27,642 nucleotides of DNA from Ruminococcus sp. UBA7158 (GCA_002491605.1 DKWG01000064.1:1-27642), one strand, 5' to 3'; shown: positions 6,964 through 16,133, counted from the stretch's first letter. Notes: generated by a model from the letters alone, not told the origin. Numbers and translations: made by a program.

Positions 6964-9204
6964 TCACAATGTAAACTGGTCGGGATCAGACAAATCCTTT
7001 GCAAACGGGCCTGCCGCCGGAAGCGTTTTAGTTCGGTATTTTGAAAGCTCTGAGGACTTTTCCTCCGAAATTATATGCGCAGACTCAACGTCGGATTTAG
7101 CCTTTAAGGTCATGACCTGAACACCTATAGTGTCTCTGGACGCCTTGGGAAGAACCATGCCTGAGTTAAACAGTATTGCCCTGCCGTTGGTTGAGCGCAG
7201 CATGACGTCCGCCCCTTCGCCGACGTTCAGTATCTCTACAAGCTCGCACTTATCAGAATAAGCCTTTTGAAGCATCTTGCGGTTTGTCTTTGTTTCATAA
7301 GATTTAAGAGCTACCTTTGCAGCCTTGCCGTTTTTGTAGACAAACATCAAGCATCCGCTGTAGTCGAGCGTTACAACCATTGAAACAATGCTTTCGCTCT
7401 CCTCAAATTTCAAGGCAACAGGTATGAAGTCGCCTAAAAGGCTCGCCTTTGAATCGGCAAACTGAGAAGCCTTCGCTTTATACACATTCGCTTTATCTGT
7501 AAAGAACAACAGCTCCGCTCGGTTAGTTGAGTCAAATTCCTGCGATATGACATCGTTTTCCTTTAGCTTCTGCTCACCTGACATTCGCAAAGACTGCATG
7601 GTTATTTTCTTGAAATAGCCTTCCTTAGTCAGTATCAGTCTGCACGGATAGTCCGGGATTTCTTTCTGCGGCTTTTCAAGCGGCTCGTCATCGATGTAAA
7701 TTATCTCGGTTTTCCTGTCCTGACCGTATTCCTTTGATACCTTTTTAAGCTCGTCTATTATGATAAGCTTGATTTTTCTGTCGCTGCCCAGAATATCCGT
7801 CAGCTCGTCTATTTCAGCCTTGAGCTGCTCGATATCGGATATTCTGTTTAAGATAAACTCTCGGTTCAGATGTCTGAGCTTGATTTCCGCAACGTATTCA
7901 GCCTGAATCTCGTCAATTGAGAAGCCTATCATAAGGTTTGGAACAACCTCAGATTCCTCTTCGGTTTCTCTTACGATTTTTATAGCCTTATCGATATCTA
8001 AAAGAATCCTTTCAAGGCCCTCTAAAAGGTGCAGTTTCTCCTTTTTCTTGCCCAAATCAAAGCTCACTCTGCGCTTAACGCATCCGACTCTGAAGCTTAT
8101 CCACTCCCTGATTATGGCATTGACGCCTAAAACCTTCGGGTAGCCGTTTACTAAGATGTTGAAGTTAGCCGAAAAGCTGTCCTGCAAAGGAGTCTCACGG
8201 TACAGCCTGCGCATCAAAGCGTCGGGGTCCGTTCCCCTTTTTAGGTCAATAGCAATTTTCAAACCGCTTAAGTCGGTTTCATCACGGATATAAGCGACCT
8301 CCTTCATTCCGCCCTTGGCAAGCTCTATAACCTTTTCGATTATTGCTTCAACGGTTGTAGTCGGCGGAATCTGGGTTATTTCGATGCAGTTTGCGTCCTT
8401 GTCATAGGTATACCTTGAACGGATTTTGACCGCTCCCCTGCCGGTGTCGAAAATCTGTCTTAGCTTTTCCGCATCGTGAATCATATATCCTCCGCCAGGG
8501 AAGTCGGGACCCTTCATCGACTCTAATGCGTCATAATCGGGGTCTCTTATAATAGCAATTGTCGCCTCGCACAGCTCACGCAGGTTAAACGGACATATTG
8601 CGCTCGCCATGGAAACGCCGATTCCGACATTTGAGTTGACAAGGATAGACGGAAACGTAACCGGAAGCAGTTCAGGCTCGGTCATCGTGTTGTCATAGTT
8701 GGGGACAAAGTTTACCGTGTCCTTGTCGATATCAGCGAAAAGCTCCTTGCATATGGGGTCAAGCTTTGCCTCAGTATACCTTGAAGCGGCATATGCCATG
8801 TCGCTTGAATACGCCTTGCCGAAGTTTCCCTTTGAATCTATATATGGGTGCAGCAACGCCTCGTTTCCCCTTGCAAGGCGCACCATTGTTTCATAAATTG
8901 CCTGGTCGCCGTGAGGGTTCAGCTTCATTGTCTGTCCGACGATATTAGCCGACTTTGTTCTTGCGCCTGTTAAAAGACCCATCTTGTACATGGTGTACAA
9001 AAGCTTTCGGTGAGAAGGCTTAAAGCCGTCAATCTCTGGGAAGGCTCTTGAGACTATAACGCTCATGGCATACGGCATATAGTTTTTCTCAAGCGTGACG
9101 GTTATAGGTTCACCGACAACCGTTCCTGCACCGTTAATATAAGCATCAGCGTGTCTTTGGGAAAGCTTAACCGACTTTTCCTCTGTTTTTTTCTTCTTTG
9201 CCAA
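6964..9204 (-). CDS. parC: DNA topoisomerase IV subunit A (GyrA/ParC family)
   Basis: The 746-residue subunit cuts and rejoins DNA in a type IIA topoisomerase. The core begins with the YAMSVIVSRAFPEIDGFKPSHRKLLY segment, read as two adjoining motifs. The catalytic tyrosine is Tyr143 in AASRYTEAKLDP. The C-terminal region has several beta-pinwheel-like blades. No GyrA box (QRRGGKG-like) is seen, so topoisomerase IV is preferred over gyrase. The quinolone-binding helix reads NPHGDQAIYETMVRLAR, with Gln and Glu where GyrA Ser83 and Asp87 stand. The start is TTG 9204, with GGGGGAG seven bases upstream. It follows parE by 20 bases and ends at a bidirectional terminator. Confidence 0.93.
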   Translation of the reverse strand: MAKKKKTEEKSVKLSQRHADAYINGAGTVVGEPITVTLEKNYMPYAMSVIVSRAFPEIDGFKPSHRKLLYTMYKMGLLTGARTKSANIVGQTMKLNPHGDQAIYETMVRLARGNEALLHPYIDSKGNFGKAYSSDMAYAASRYTEAKLDPICKELFADIDKDTVNFVPNYDNTMTEPELLPVTFPSILVNSNVGIGVSMASAICPFNLRELCEATIAIIRDPDYDALESMKGPDFPGGGYMIHDAEKLRQIFDTGRGAVKIRSRYTYDKDANCIEITQIPPTTTVEAIIEKVIELAKGGMKEVAYIRDETDLSGLKIAIDLKRGTDPDALMRRLYRETPLQDSFSANFNILVNGYPKVLGVNAIIREWISFRVGCVKRRVSFDLGKKKEKLHLLEGLERILLDIDKAIKIVRETEEESEVVPNLMIGFSIDEIQAEYVAEIKLRHLNREFILNRISDIEQLKAEIDELTDILGSDRKIKLIIIDELKKVSKEYGQDRKTEIIYIDDEPLEKPQKEIPDYPCRLILTKEGYFKKITMQSLRMSGEQKLKENDVISQEFDSTNRAELLFFTDKANVYKAKASQFADSKASLLGDFIPVALKFEESESIVSMVVTLDYSGCLMFVYKNGKAAKVALKSYETKTNRKMLQKAYSDKCELVEILNVGEGADVMLRSTNGRAILFNSGMVLPKASRDTIGVQVMTLKAKSDVESAHIISEEKSSELSKYRTKTLPAAGPFAKDLSDPDQFTL

Positions 9205-9224
9205 AATACCTCTCCCCCTTTTCC

Positions 9225-11207
9225 TTAGCTTATATCTGCCATTTCAAGATAGTCGTGACCGTTGTTGTTGATAAACTCTTTTCGAGCCGAAAGATTGTCG
9301 CCCAAAAGCATATCAAACATAAACTTTGTGTGCTCGGCTTCGTCGGGTGTCACTCTTATCAATCGCCTTGTATCCGGGTTCATGGTGGTCAATGACATCA
9401 TCTCAGGCTCGTTTTCACCGAGTCCCTTTGAACGCTGTATTGTATATTTTGCAGACCCGATAAGATTCATTATCTCGTTTCGCTCGCTCTCGTCGTATGC
9501 AAAATAGGTTCTGTCCTTAGTGTTGATTTCATAAAGGGGTGATTCTGCGATGTAGACGTACCCTTTTTCGATAAGTGTCGGCGCAAGAGTATAGAGCATT
9601 GTTAAAATAAGCGTTCTGATCTGGAAGCCGTCGTAGTCGGCATCGGTACATATAACTACCTTGTTCCAGCGCAGAGCATTTAAATTAAAGGAAGATAAAT
9701 CCTTATTCTTAGAGCTTTTAACCTCTACGCCGCAGCCTAAGACCTTCATAAGATCCGTTATAATCTCATTGTCGAAAATCTTATTGTAGCTTGCCTTTAA
9801 GCAGTTTAAAATCTTTCCTCTGACGGGTATAACAGCCTGAAACTCGGCGTTTCTTGCGAGCTTGACAGAGCCTAAAGCCGAGTCGCCCTCCACTATATAA
9901 AGCTCACGCTGGGAAATGTCCTTGGTTCGGCAGTCGACAAACTTTTTTACCATGTTTGCCATGTCGAGCTTTTCGGCGTACATCTTCTTGGTGTTGATTC
10001 TTGTCTTTTCTGCGCTCTCTCTTGAGCGCTTGTTGACAAGCACCCGGTCGCAGATTTTCTGAGCGTCCTCGGGGTTTTCAATAAAGTAAACCTCAAGCTG
10101 ATGCTTTAAAAACTCAACGGCGGCGTCATAGATAAACTTGTTGTTTATAGCCTTTTTAGTCTGGTTTTCATATGAGGTCTGAGTTGAAAACGAGCTTGAA
10201 ACCATAACCAGACAGTCCTCGATATCGACAAACTGTACTTTAGCTTCGCTCTTGAGGTACTTGTTATTTTGCTTCATATATGAATCAAGGTAAGAAGTAA
10301 ACGCCTGCCTTACAGCTTTTTCGGTTGAACCGCCATACTCCAAGAAGCTTGAGTTGTGAAAGTACTCGGCTACCTTGACAGTCTTTGAAAAAGCGAATGC
10401 AAAGTTATACTTAACCTTGTATTCATTCATATCGTCTCTGTCCTTACCCTTGCGTTCGGCTGTCCACAGCCTCGGCGTGGTCAGTGCGCTGTCGCCCAGA
10501 AGCTCTGTTACATAGTCTAAAATGCCGTTTTCATATAGGTATTCAAAGCTTTCAAAGCCGCCGTCTTCATTTTGATACTGCAAAACAAAGCGAATGCCGG
10601 GGTTGACTATCGACTGCTTCTTTAAGACATCGCAGAAGTACTCTTTTTCTATAGAAATATCCGTAAATACCTCTAAATCGGGCTTCCAGCGAGTTTTTGT
10701 GCCTGTCTGACGGCGCTTAGTCGGTTCTTTTGAAAGACCGCCTATATTTTCGCCTTTTTCAAAGTGTAGCTTATATAAATAACCGTCCCTTACAACCTCT
10801 ACGTCCATGTACTCAGATGAATACTGTGTTGCGCACGCTCCCAAGCCGTTTAAGCCCAGTGAATACTCATAGTTCTCGCCCGAAACGTTGTCGTACTTTC
10901 CTCCGGCATAAAGCTCGCAGTAAACAAGCTCCCAGTTGAAGCGGTTTTCAGACTTGTTGAAGTCAACAGGACAGCCTCTGCCCATGTCCTCAACCTCTAT
11001 AGAATTGTCATTATAGCGTGTGACCGTTATCTTGTTTCCGTAGCCCTCTCTTGCTTCATCTATGGAATTTGAAACAATCTCAAAGCAGGAGTGCTTACAG
11101 CCTTCAAGACCGTCAGAGCCGAATATAACCGCAGGACGCTTTCTTACTCTGTCCGCTCCCTTAAGCGATCTTATGGCTTCATTGCCGTATTCCTTTTTTG
11201 CTGCCAT
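9225..11207 (-). CDS. parE: DNA topoisomerase IV subunit B (GyrB/ParE family)
   Basis: The 660-residue ATPase subunit partners parC. The GHKL ATPase domain shows CFEIVSNSIDEAREGYGN, VEDMGRGCPVD, the GLNGLGACATQ lid and QTGTKTRWKPD. The transducer follows. The TOPRIM domain has YIVEGDSALGSVKLARN, then IPVRGKILN and the DADYDG metal site with IRTLILTMLY. This is the divergent clostridial form (RKRPAVIFGSDGLEG instead of KRPGMYIG). ATG 11207 has AAAGGA 14 bases upstream. With parC it forms a two-gene operon for chromosome decatenation. Confidence 0.94.
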   Translation of the reverse strand: MAAKKEYGNEAIRSLKGADRVRKRPAVIFGSDGLEGCKHSCFEIVSNSIDEAREGYGNKITVTRYNDNSIEVEDMGRGCPVDFNKSENRFNWELVYCELYAGGKYDNVSGENYEYSLGLNGLGACATQYSSEYMDVEVVRDGYLYKLHFEKGENIGGLSKEPTKRRQTGTKTRWKPDLEVFTDISIEKEYFCDVLKKQSIVNPGIRFVLQYQNEDGGFESFEYLYENGILDYVTELLGDSALTTPRLWTAERKGKDRDDMNEYKVKYNFAFAFSKTVKVAEYFHNSSFLEYGGSTEKAVRQAFTSYLDSYMKQNNKYLKSEAKVQFVDIEDCLVMVSSSFSTQTSYENQTKKAINNKFIYDAAVEFLKHQLEVYFIENPEDAQKICDRVLVNKRSRESAEKTRINTKKMYAEKLDMANMVKKFVDCRTKDISQRELYIVEGDSALGSVKLARNAEFQAVIPVRGKILNCLKASYNKIFDNEIITDLMKVLGCGVEVKSSKNKDLSSFNLNALRWNKVVICTDADYDGFQIRTLILTMLYTLAPTLIEKGYVYIAESPLYEINTKDRTYFAYDESERNEIMNLIGSAKYTIQRSKGLGENEPEMMSLTTMNPDTRRLIRVTPDEAEHTKFMFDMLLGDNLSARKEFINNNGHDYLEMADIS

Positions 11208-11310
11208 GTATTAATAATCATTCCTTTCAAAAGCAAAGTAAGGCTGCTCACAGCAGATTGCTTTCTGCTGCGCAATGCAATATATCATTATCATATAATC
11301 TCAATCAAAT

Positions 11311-11340
11311 AGTATAACTCAAATTTCAGCACATACGCAA
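11311..11340 (-). promoter_or_regulatory. Putative parE-parC promoter
   Basis: The minus strand has TTGCGT (11335-11340), an 18-bp spacer and TATACT (11311-11316), about 100 bases before parE. Confidence 0.5.
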
Positions 11341-11362
11341 GACAAACAGCCTGCATATGTGC
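11329..11362. repeat. Inverted repeat overlapping the parE promoter -35
   Basis: GCACATACGCA (11329-11339) and TGCATATGTGC (11352-11362) are inverted with one mismatch around a 12-base spacer. It could be a regulator site or an RNA hairpin; neither is proven. Confidence 0.5.
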
Positions 11363-11694
11363 GAAAACTAATATAAACCTATTTAATACTGTGCAGCGCA
11401 TAATCTGTTTGCCGCTACAGCGTTTAGAAAATGAAACGCTTAAATTATTAATTATAACTACACAGTCAGATTTGAAGTCTCTGACTCCAAATCATTATAG
11501 CATAACAATTCATAAAGTGCAAGCGACAAAAGTGAGCCGAAAATCCATAAAAAATTCCGAAATAAGTATACTTGTCTCATCCGCTTAATAAAATAGGACA
11601 AATACTGTTTTGCACGGACAACATAAATGCGTTTCATCCCGACCGCATGAGAAATTTTTTGTGCAAGGCAGAAAGTACAACGCTTTGAAGGGAC

Positions 11695-13389
11695 TTGATT
11701 ATAACGAAAAAACAGAGTGTGCTGTTTGGGTCTTTCTTGCTGATGATTTCGGTGTTCGTATCAAAAATTGCAGGACTGATACTGAAAATACCGCTTGCAA
11801 ACCTTTTGGGCGGAACGGGTATGGGTTACTATTCAAGCGCCTACGCTGTGTTTATGCCGCTTTATGCGCTGTGCGCCGCAAGTCTTCCGCCTGCAATTGC
11901 TCAGATGGTATCCGAGGATTTAGCGTTTGAAAGATGGGACAGAATAAACCGAACCAAAAGGACTGCTCTCGTGTTTTTCGGAGCTATAAGCCTTTTACTG
12001 ACACTCATTCCTCTTTTATTCTCACGCTTCATAGCCGAACGCATAATCGGCAATCCCGAGGCGGCTATGTCTGTGTCGGCGATAGCGCCGTGCGTGTTCT
12101 TCGGAACTGTTACCGCTGTATATCGCGGTTATTATGAGGGCTTAAGAAACATGACGCCCACTGCCGTATCTCAGATGGTCGACTCCACAGTTAAGCTGAT
12201 AACAGGCTTGGGCTTAGCTTATCTGACAAAGGAATACGCCATGGCGATGTATTCAAGCGGTCAGCAGGTTTTCGGGCGCTTTTGCGTCAACGAATACGAG
12301 GCAATCGGCTGTGCCCTGCCCTATATCTCCGCCGCGGCGGTTTTGGGCACAGCACTATCGGATCTTGCAGGCATGGCATATTTGGTACTGCGAAAGCGTG
12401 ACCCGAAGGACTGCGCAGTCAGGCGCAGTGACACTGATCTCGGCGAGCAAAAAAAGATCTTGACAAGGCTTATTAAGCTTATATCCCCCATAGCTCTGGC
12501 GTCACTTGTTTCAAGCTTAATAAACACTATTGACCTGTCGACAATCATTTTGATTTTAAAGAACTCGCTCAGAAAGCATCCTGAGCTGTACGTTCAAAAG
12601 TATTCCGCAATAATCTCCGGAGGAGTTGAGCTAAAGGAGCTTCCGAACTTTTTATACGGCTCGTTCACCGGTCTTTCAATGGCAATATTCACCCTTGCGC
12701 CGTCGCTCTGCTCCGTTTTCGGGAAAAGTGCTTTTCCGAAAATCGCCGAGCTGAAAGCCAAGGGCGACAGCAGCGGAGTATCGCACGAAATTAAACGTGC
12801 GGTTTTAATGTCTGCATACATATCGATTCCGGCAGGATTCGGCTTAGCTATATTTTCCGAGCCGATACTAAAGCTGTTATTCTCATCACGCTACGCAGAG
12901 ATTTCGGTTTCACATCTGCCCCTTTCTGTGCTGAGCTTGGGAACTGCATTCCTTGCCGTATCAGCCTGCGCCTACTCAATGCTTCAAGCTATAGGATACG
13001 CCAAGCTTCCGGTTAAGATAACGCTGGTCGGAGCTATACTGAAGCTTATTCTAAACTCAGTTTTTATCCCCATGAAGCAGTCCGGTTTAACGGGGGCGGC
13101 GCTTGCAACTGTTATCAGCTACGCTGTAATGTGCATATGGTCAATAGCGTCACTGTACCGCCTCACGGGAACTGCAGCGAAGCCTGTTTGGTCGACTGTA
13201 GTGCCGTGCCTGACGTCTGCTGTAAGCTGCATAGGCGCTTATTCGGTATATAATTACCTTCAGACAAGGCTGAACAGCCTTCTTTCCATAGGGATTTCTG
13301 TATTATTTGCTGTGATTGTTTACATACTGACGGTTATTTTGTTGGACATATGCAACAAAAATAAAATAACATCGCAGATTTTCGAATAA
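11695..13389 (+). CDS. SpoVB/YabM-type lipid flippase of the MOP superfamily
   Basis: The 564-residue product has about 14 hydrophobic segments and the polysaccharide-biosynthesis/SpoVB pattern: SKIAGLILKIPLANLLGGTGMGYYSSAY near the start (read as adjoining segments), then YRGYYEGLRNMTPTAVSQM, and a late repeat with YAKLPVKITLVGAILKLILN. Family members move lipid-linked cell-wall or polysaccharide precursors across the membrane; the substrate here is unknown. Its place before HU and RqcP resembles the yabM-yabO neighbourhood of Bacillus, so a YabM-like role is plausible. The first in-frame start is TTG 11695, just after a stop at 11686. AAGGGA ends one base before it, so the exact start is uncertain. 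Confidence 0.88.
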   Translation: MIITKKQSVLFGSFLLMISVFVSKIAGLILKIPLANLLGGTGMGYYSSAYAVFMPLYALCAASLPPAIAQMVSEDLAFERWDRINRTKRTALVFFGAISLLLTLIPLLFSRFIAERIIGNPEAAMSVSAIAPCVFFGTVTAVYRGYYEGLRNMTPTAVSQMVDSTVKLITGLGLAYLTKEYAMAMYSSGQQVFGRFCVNEYEAIGCALPYISAAAVLGTALSDLAGMAYLVLRKRDPKDCAVRRSDTDLGEQKKILTRLIKLISPIALASLVSSLINTIDLSTIILILKNSLRKHPELYVQKYSAIISGGVELKELPNFLYGSFTGLSMAIFTLAPSLCSVFGKSAFPKIAELKAKGDSSGVSHEIKRAVLMSAYISIPAGFGLAIFSEPILKLLFSSRYAEISVSHLPLSVLSLGTAFLAVSACAYSMLQAIGYAKLPVKITLVGAILKLILNSVFIPMKQSGLTGAALATVISYAVMCIWSIASLYRLTGTAAKPVWSTVVPCLTSAVSCIGAYSVYNYLQTRLNSLLSIGISVLFAVIVYILTVILLDICNKNKITSQIFE

Positions 13390-13394
13390 GGCTA

Positions 13395-13423
13395 TTGTAT
13401 TTTTGATGAAATAAGTATAAAAT
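13395..13423 (+). promoter_or_regulatory. Promoter of the HU gene
   Basis: TTGTAT (13395-13400), a 17-bp spacer and TAAAAT (13418-13423), about 75 bases before the HU start. Confidence 0.7.
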
Positions 13424-13498
13424 AATAGGGTATCAATCGCATCTTAGCCACGTTAATGGGATGATGCTGAAAACGCAAGAAAATTGGAGGATATTAAA

Positions 13499-13774
13499 AT
13501 GACAAAAATTGAACTCATCAGCAAAATAGCTGACAAGGCAGGACTTACAAAGAAGGATTCCGAGAAGGTTCTCAACGCCGTTATCGAGACAATAACAGAA
13601 GCACTCAATCAGGGCGACAAGGTAAGCCTTATAGGCTTTGGAACATTTGAAGTCAGAGAGCGTGCAGCTAAGGAAGGCGTCAACCCCAGAAACGGTGAAA
13701 AGATTGCCATTGCAGCAAGAAAGGTTCCCGCTTTTAAGGCAGGAAAGGCATTAAAGGATTCTGTTGCAAAGTAA
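13499..13774 (+). CDS. hup: HU family DNA-binding protein
   Basis: The 91-residue product is a complete HU histone-like protein: MTKIELISKIADKAGLTKKD, an alpha-helical dimer core, VSLIGFGTFEVRERAAKEG, and the beta-arm NPRNGEKIAIAARKVPAFKAG. HU dimers bend and compact DNA. GGAGG at 13486-13490 lies eight bases before ATG 13499; the longer TTG frame from 13484 would overlap that site. It has its own promoter and terminator, which fits high expression. Confidence 0.97.
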   Translation: MTKIELISKIADKAGLTKKDSEKVLNAVIETITEALNQGDKVSLIGFGTFEVRERAAKEGVNPRNGEKIAIAARKVPAFKAGKALKDSVAK

Positions 13775-13787
13775 AAATGCTGTTTTG

Positions 13788-13826
13788 CCCGACTTGGCTT
13801 ATGGTGCTGAGTCGGGTTTTAATTTT
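13788..13826 (+). terminator. Terminator of the HU gene
   Basis: CCCGACT (13788-13794) and AGTCGGG (13810-13816) form a seven-pair stem with a 15-base loop, followed by TTTTAATTTTT. Confidence 0.85.
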
Positions 13827-13858
13827 TGGTCATTAAAAATATTAAAGGAATGATAAAT

Positions 13859-14101
13859 ATGAGACTTGATAAATACTTAAAGGTTACAAGACTGATAAAA
13901 AGGCGCACTGTCGCCAATGAAGCCTGCGACTTAGGCAGAGTTTCGGTAAACGGCAAGCCTGCCCGTGCTTCCTATGACGTCAAGGTCGGAGATATCATTG
14001 AGATCAATATGGGCAAAGCACCGCTCAAGGCAAGGGTTCTCTCTGTCTCTGAATACGCCACAAAGGAAACTGCCGGCACTCACTATGAGATAATTTCGTG
14101 A
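13859..14101 (+). CDS. rqcP: RqcP-like S4-domain RNA-binding protein
   Basis: The 80-residue product is a minimal S4 domain: MRLDKYLKVTRLIKRRTVAN, then ACDLGRVSVNGKPARASYDVKVGD, as in Bacillus YabO/RqcP. RqcP works with RqcH on stalled 50S subunits and helps the C-terminal alanine tailing of stuck nascent chains. AAAGGA lies nine bases before ATG 13859, so the longer TTG frame from 13826 is rejected. It follows the HU terminator closely; readthrough or a weak local promoter must drive it. In Bacillus yabP, yabQ and divIC follow; none does here. Confidence 0.92.
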   Translation: MRLDKYLKVTRLIKRRTVANEACDLGRVSVNGKPARASYDVKVGDIIEINMGKAPLKARVLSVSEYATKETAGTHYEIIS

Positions 14102-14214
14102 CAATTAGGCTTATTTTCACGAATGTCCGCTGATTCTATGTTTATGGTAAATACAAACCTTAAAAACTTTGATACAATAACTTCACTATCCGTCAACAAG
14201 GAGGACAAAAAGTT

Positions 14215-14724
14215 ATGGACATGATTAGGGTGGGCAGGTTTTTAGCACAGCTGCGAACAGAGCACGGACTAACGCAATCTCAGCTCGGAGATGAAATCGG
14301 CGTTACAAACAAGACAATTTCTCGCTGGGAAACCGGAAACTATCTTCCGCCGGTTGAAATGCTTTCGATTCTCAGCGAAAAATATGATGTATCCATAAAC
14401 GAGATTCTGGTCGGTGAAAGGCTCGGCGACACCGAATTCCGTCAAACTGCCGACGAAAACATAAAGGAGTGCTTGAAGCAAAGCGTATTCACTCTCAAAG
14501 AAAGAATGGCGTACTATAAGCGAAAGTGGAGAAAAGACCACCTGCTGCAATTCGTGTTGGCAGCAATCATTTTTGCAGCCGTGTTCGCCTTAGGCGCTGT
14601 TTATAATGGGGTTTTGTGCATTGCGGCAAGCGTTGCAGCAGCTTTATACAGCGTCATAAGGTATAACAAAATGATGGCATATGTAGAGCAAAGGTCATTT
14701 GCACCGACACAGAAAAATGAATAA
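14215..14724 (+). CDS. XRE-family regulator with two C-terminal membrane helices
   Basis: The 169-residue product has a Cro/C1 helix-turn-helix domain at about 5-62 (FLAQLRTEHGLTQSQLGDEI, then TISRWETGNYLPPVEMLSILSEKY). A basic linker (KRKWRKDHL) and two hydrophobic segments (about 108-128 and 130-148) follow. It is therefore a membrane-tethered DNA-binding protein of a type common in Clostridia; signal and targets are unknown. A strong AGGAGG site lies about ten bases before ATG 14215. It is alone between rqcP and a hairpin. Confidence 0.88.
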   Translation: MDMIRVGRFLAQLRTEHGLTQSQLGDEIGVTNKTISRWETGNYLPPVEMLSILSEKYDVSINEILVGERLGDTEFRQTADENIKECLKQSVFTLKERMAYYKRKWRKDHLLQFVLAAIIFAAVFALGAVYNGVLCIAASVAAALYSVIRYNKMMAYVEQRSFAPTQKNE

Positions 14725-14730
14725 TCGGCA

Positions 14731-14764
14731 AAGCCGCATCGAACAGCTTAGCTCGATGCGGCTT
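14731..14764. terminator. Hairpin between convergent genes, probable weak terminator
   Basis: AAGCCGCATCGA (14731-14742) pairs perfectly with TCGATGCGGCTT (14753-14764) across ten bases. The flanks are AT-rich without a real T-run on either strand, so termination efficiency is uncertain. It serves both the XRE gene and the convergent deacetylase. Confidence 0.65.
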
Positions 14765-14831
14765 AATAATATACTCATTTCAGATTCACCTGCAGATTAA
14801 ATCCACAAGACAGCAAAAACAGTATAATTTA

Positions 14832-15857
14832 TCATCCAAAGGTATATCCAAGCTCCGTCATGGCGTCTATAAAATCGCCCAATATTTCAGCATTTGTTGC
14901 TGATACTGAGTGCAACAGATATATCGCCCCGGGATGTGCTCTGTCGATAAGCTTTTGCAAAGATGCAGACGGTTCGGGCTGTTTGTCCGGATCCCAGTCG
15001 GCATAGGCAAAGCTCCAAAGCACCGTTTCATACCCTAAATCCGAGGTTACGGCAAGGCTCAGGTCTGAGTACTCGCCCTTAGGAGGTCTGAATTTATTCA
15101 TACATATACCGAAGTTTTCGATCATATAGTCATGTAAATCCATTATCTCCTTTTTAGCCTCTTCAACCGAAAGCTCAGGCATAGAATAGTGGTGCCACGA
15201 ATGACTTCCTACGGTATGACCCTCGTCTATCATTCTTTGTACCAGCTCCGGCTGACGCTTTGCATAGTCGTACACGACAAAGAAAGTAGCCTTAACGCCC
15301 TTTTCCTTAAGCGTGTCGAGAATTACGCTTGTATAGCCGTTTTCATAGCCTTGGTCAAAGGTGAGATATATTACCTTTTGCTCGGTTTCATTTAAAGCCT
15401 TGGCATGATATTTTGAATATTCCTCATTAAATCTTAAAGCACCTCTCGGACGGTTCAGGTCATCAAAATGAGTTCCCTGACCGTAACCGTTTCTCTCGGT
15501 GTCCAATGAGCTGTAATCCCATTCCGAAGCCGTTACAAGCGGCTCTATGGCATCGCTTATATTAACGGTCGTCGACTCTGCGCCCGAGGTGTCCCCACCC
15601 GGAACGCTGTCTGATGGCGCATTTGTAACAGGATTATCAGTACCCGAGTCCGGTATAAAATCGTTAAGAGTTCCGTTGGGTACAAAATCCTGAGACTCTC
15701 TTGATGTAGTCACCGTGCTTTCGGGCAGTGCTGTATTCGGCGACGACTGCATTTGTCCGTCGTAGTAAACGCCGTTTTCCAATTCTGTGCAGCCTGCAAA
15801 GCATCCCGTCACCAGAACGGAAGCGAGCAGATACGCACAAATCCTTGCTTTCATCAT
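14832..15857 (-). CDS. PdaA-like polysaccharide deacetylase lipoprotein
   Basis: The 341-residue product begins with a lipoprotein signal (MMKARICAYLLASVLVTGC, lipobox VTGC). A long Ser/Thr/Pro-rich linker follows (about 30-130), then a NodB deacetylase domain. The motifs are YLTFDQGYENGY, ATFFVVYDYAKRQPELVQRM, EGHTVGSHSWHH, KFRPPKGEYS and GAIYLLHSVSATNAE. These match PdaA, which deacetylates muramic acid on the way to the muramic-delta-lactam of spore cortex; PdaA has TFDNGYE where this has TFDQGYE. AAAAGGAG lies 12 bases before ATG 15857, and the longer frame to 15932 would bury the signal peptide. The substrate is inferred from the family. Here it is surface-anchored. Confidence 0.87.
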   Translation of the reverse strand: MMKARICAYLLASVLVTGCFAGCTELENGVYYDGQMQSSPNTALPESTVTTSRESQDFVPNGTLNDFIPDSGTDNPVTNAPSDSVPGGDTSGAESTTVNISDAIEPLVTASEWDYSSLDTERNGYGQGTHFDDLNRPRGALRFNEEYSKYHAKALNETEQKVIYLTFDQGYENGYTSVILDTLKEKGVKATFFVVYDYAKRQPELVQRMIDEGHTVGSHSWHHYSMPELSVEEAKKEIMDLHDYMIENFGICMNKFRPPKGEYSDLSLAVTSDLGYETVLWSFAYADWDPDKQPEPSASLQKLIDRAHPGAIYLLHSVSATNAEILGDFIDAMTELGYTFG

Positions 15858-16133
15858 AGCTAAAATATTCTCCTTTTTCGCATATGCAAACTCGAGAATT
15901 ACACGTCCTGCAAAAGCACGTTTATGTTTCAAACAAGCTTTTGCTCTCTTAGTTTATGCACAGACACACAAAATACAAGCGGTATTATTTTCATCGTCTT
16001 TGTGCATTTTCCGTCAGAAAATTTTTGATGAAGCGTTAAAAAAACGCCGCAATAATTCTCAATTTTCAAAAAACGCATCACAAAACGACTGACTCATTGA
16101 CCATGCTTATATTTTACGACATTTTCAGACATT
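15858..16133 (-). other. Long untranslated leader of the deacetylase gene
   Basis: About 245 bases separate the predicted transcription start from ATG 15857, with no supported gene. It holds a hairpin with eight-pair arms (GCAAAAGC at 15910-15917 and GCTTTTGC at 15937-15944). I matched no known riboswitch class. Confidence 0.45.

Larger units (their letters stand above)
11208..11694. other. Intergenic region between divergent parE and flippase genes
   Basis: No credible gene is seen. The region holds a hairpin in the parE leader (CAGCAGA/TCTGCTG at 11251-11270), a candidate parE promoter with an inverted repeat over its -35, and a second inverted repeat (AGTCAGA-N9-TCTGACT, 11464-11486). The second overlaps a weak plus-strand promoter candidate, TTGAAG (11472) with TATAGC (11496). 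Small open frames at 11391-11588 and 11610-11930 are not supported. Confidence 0.5.
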
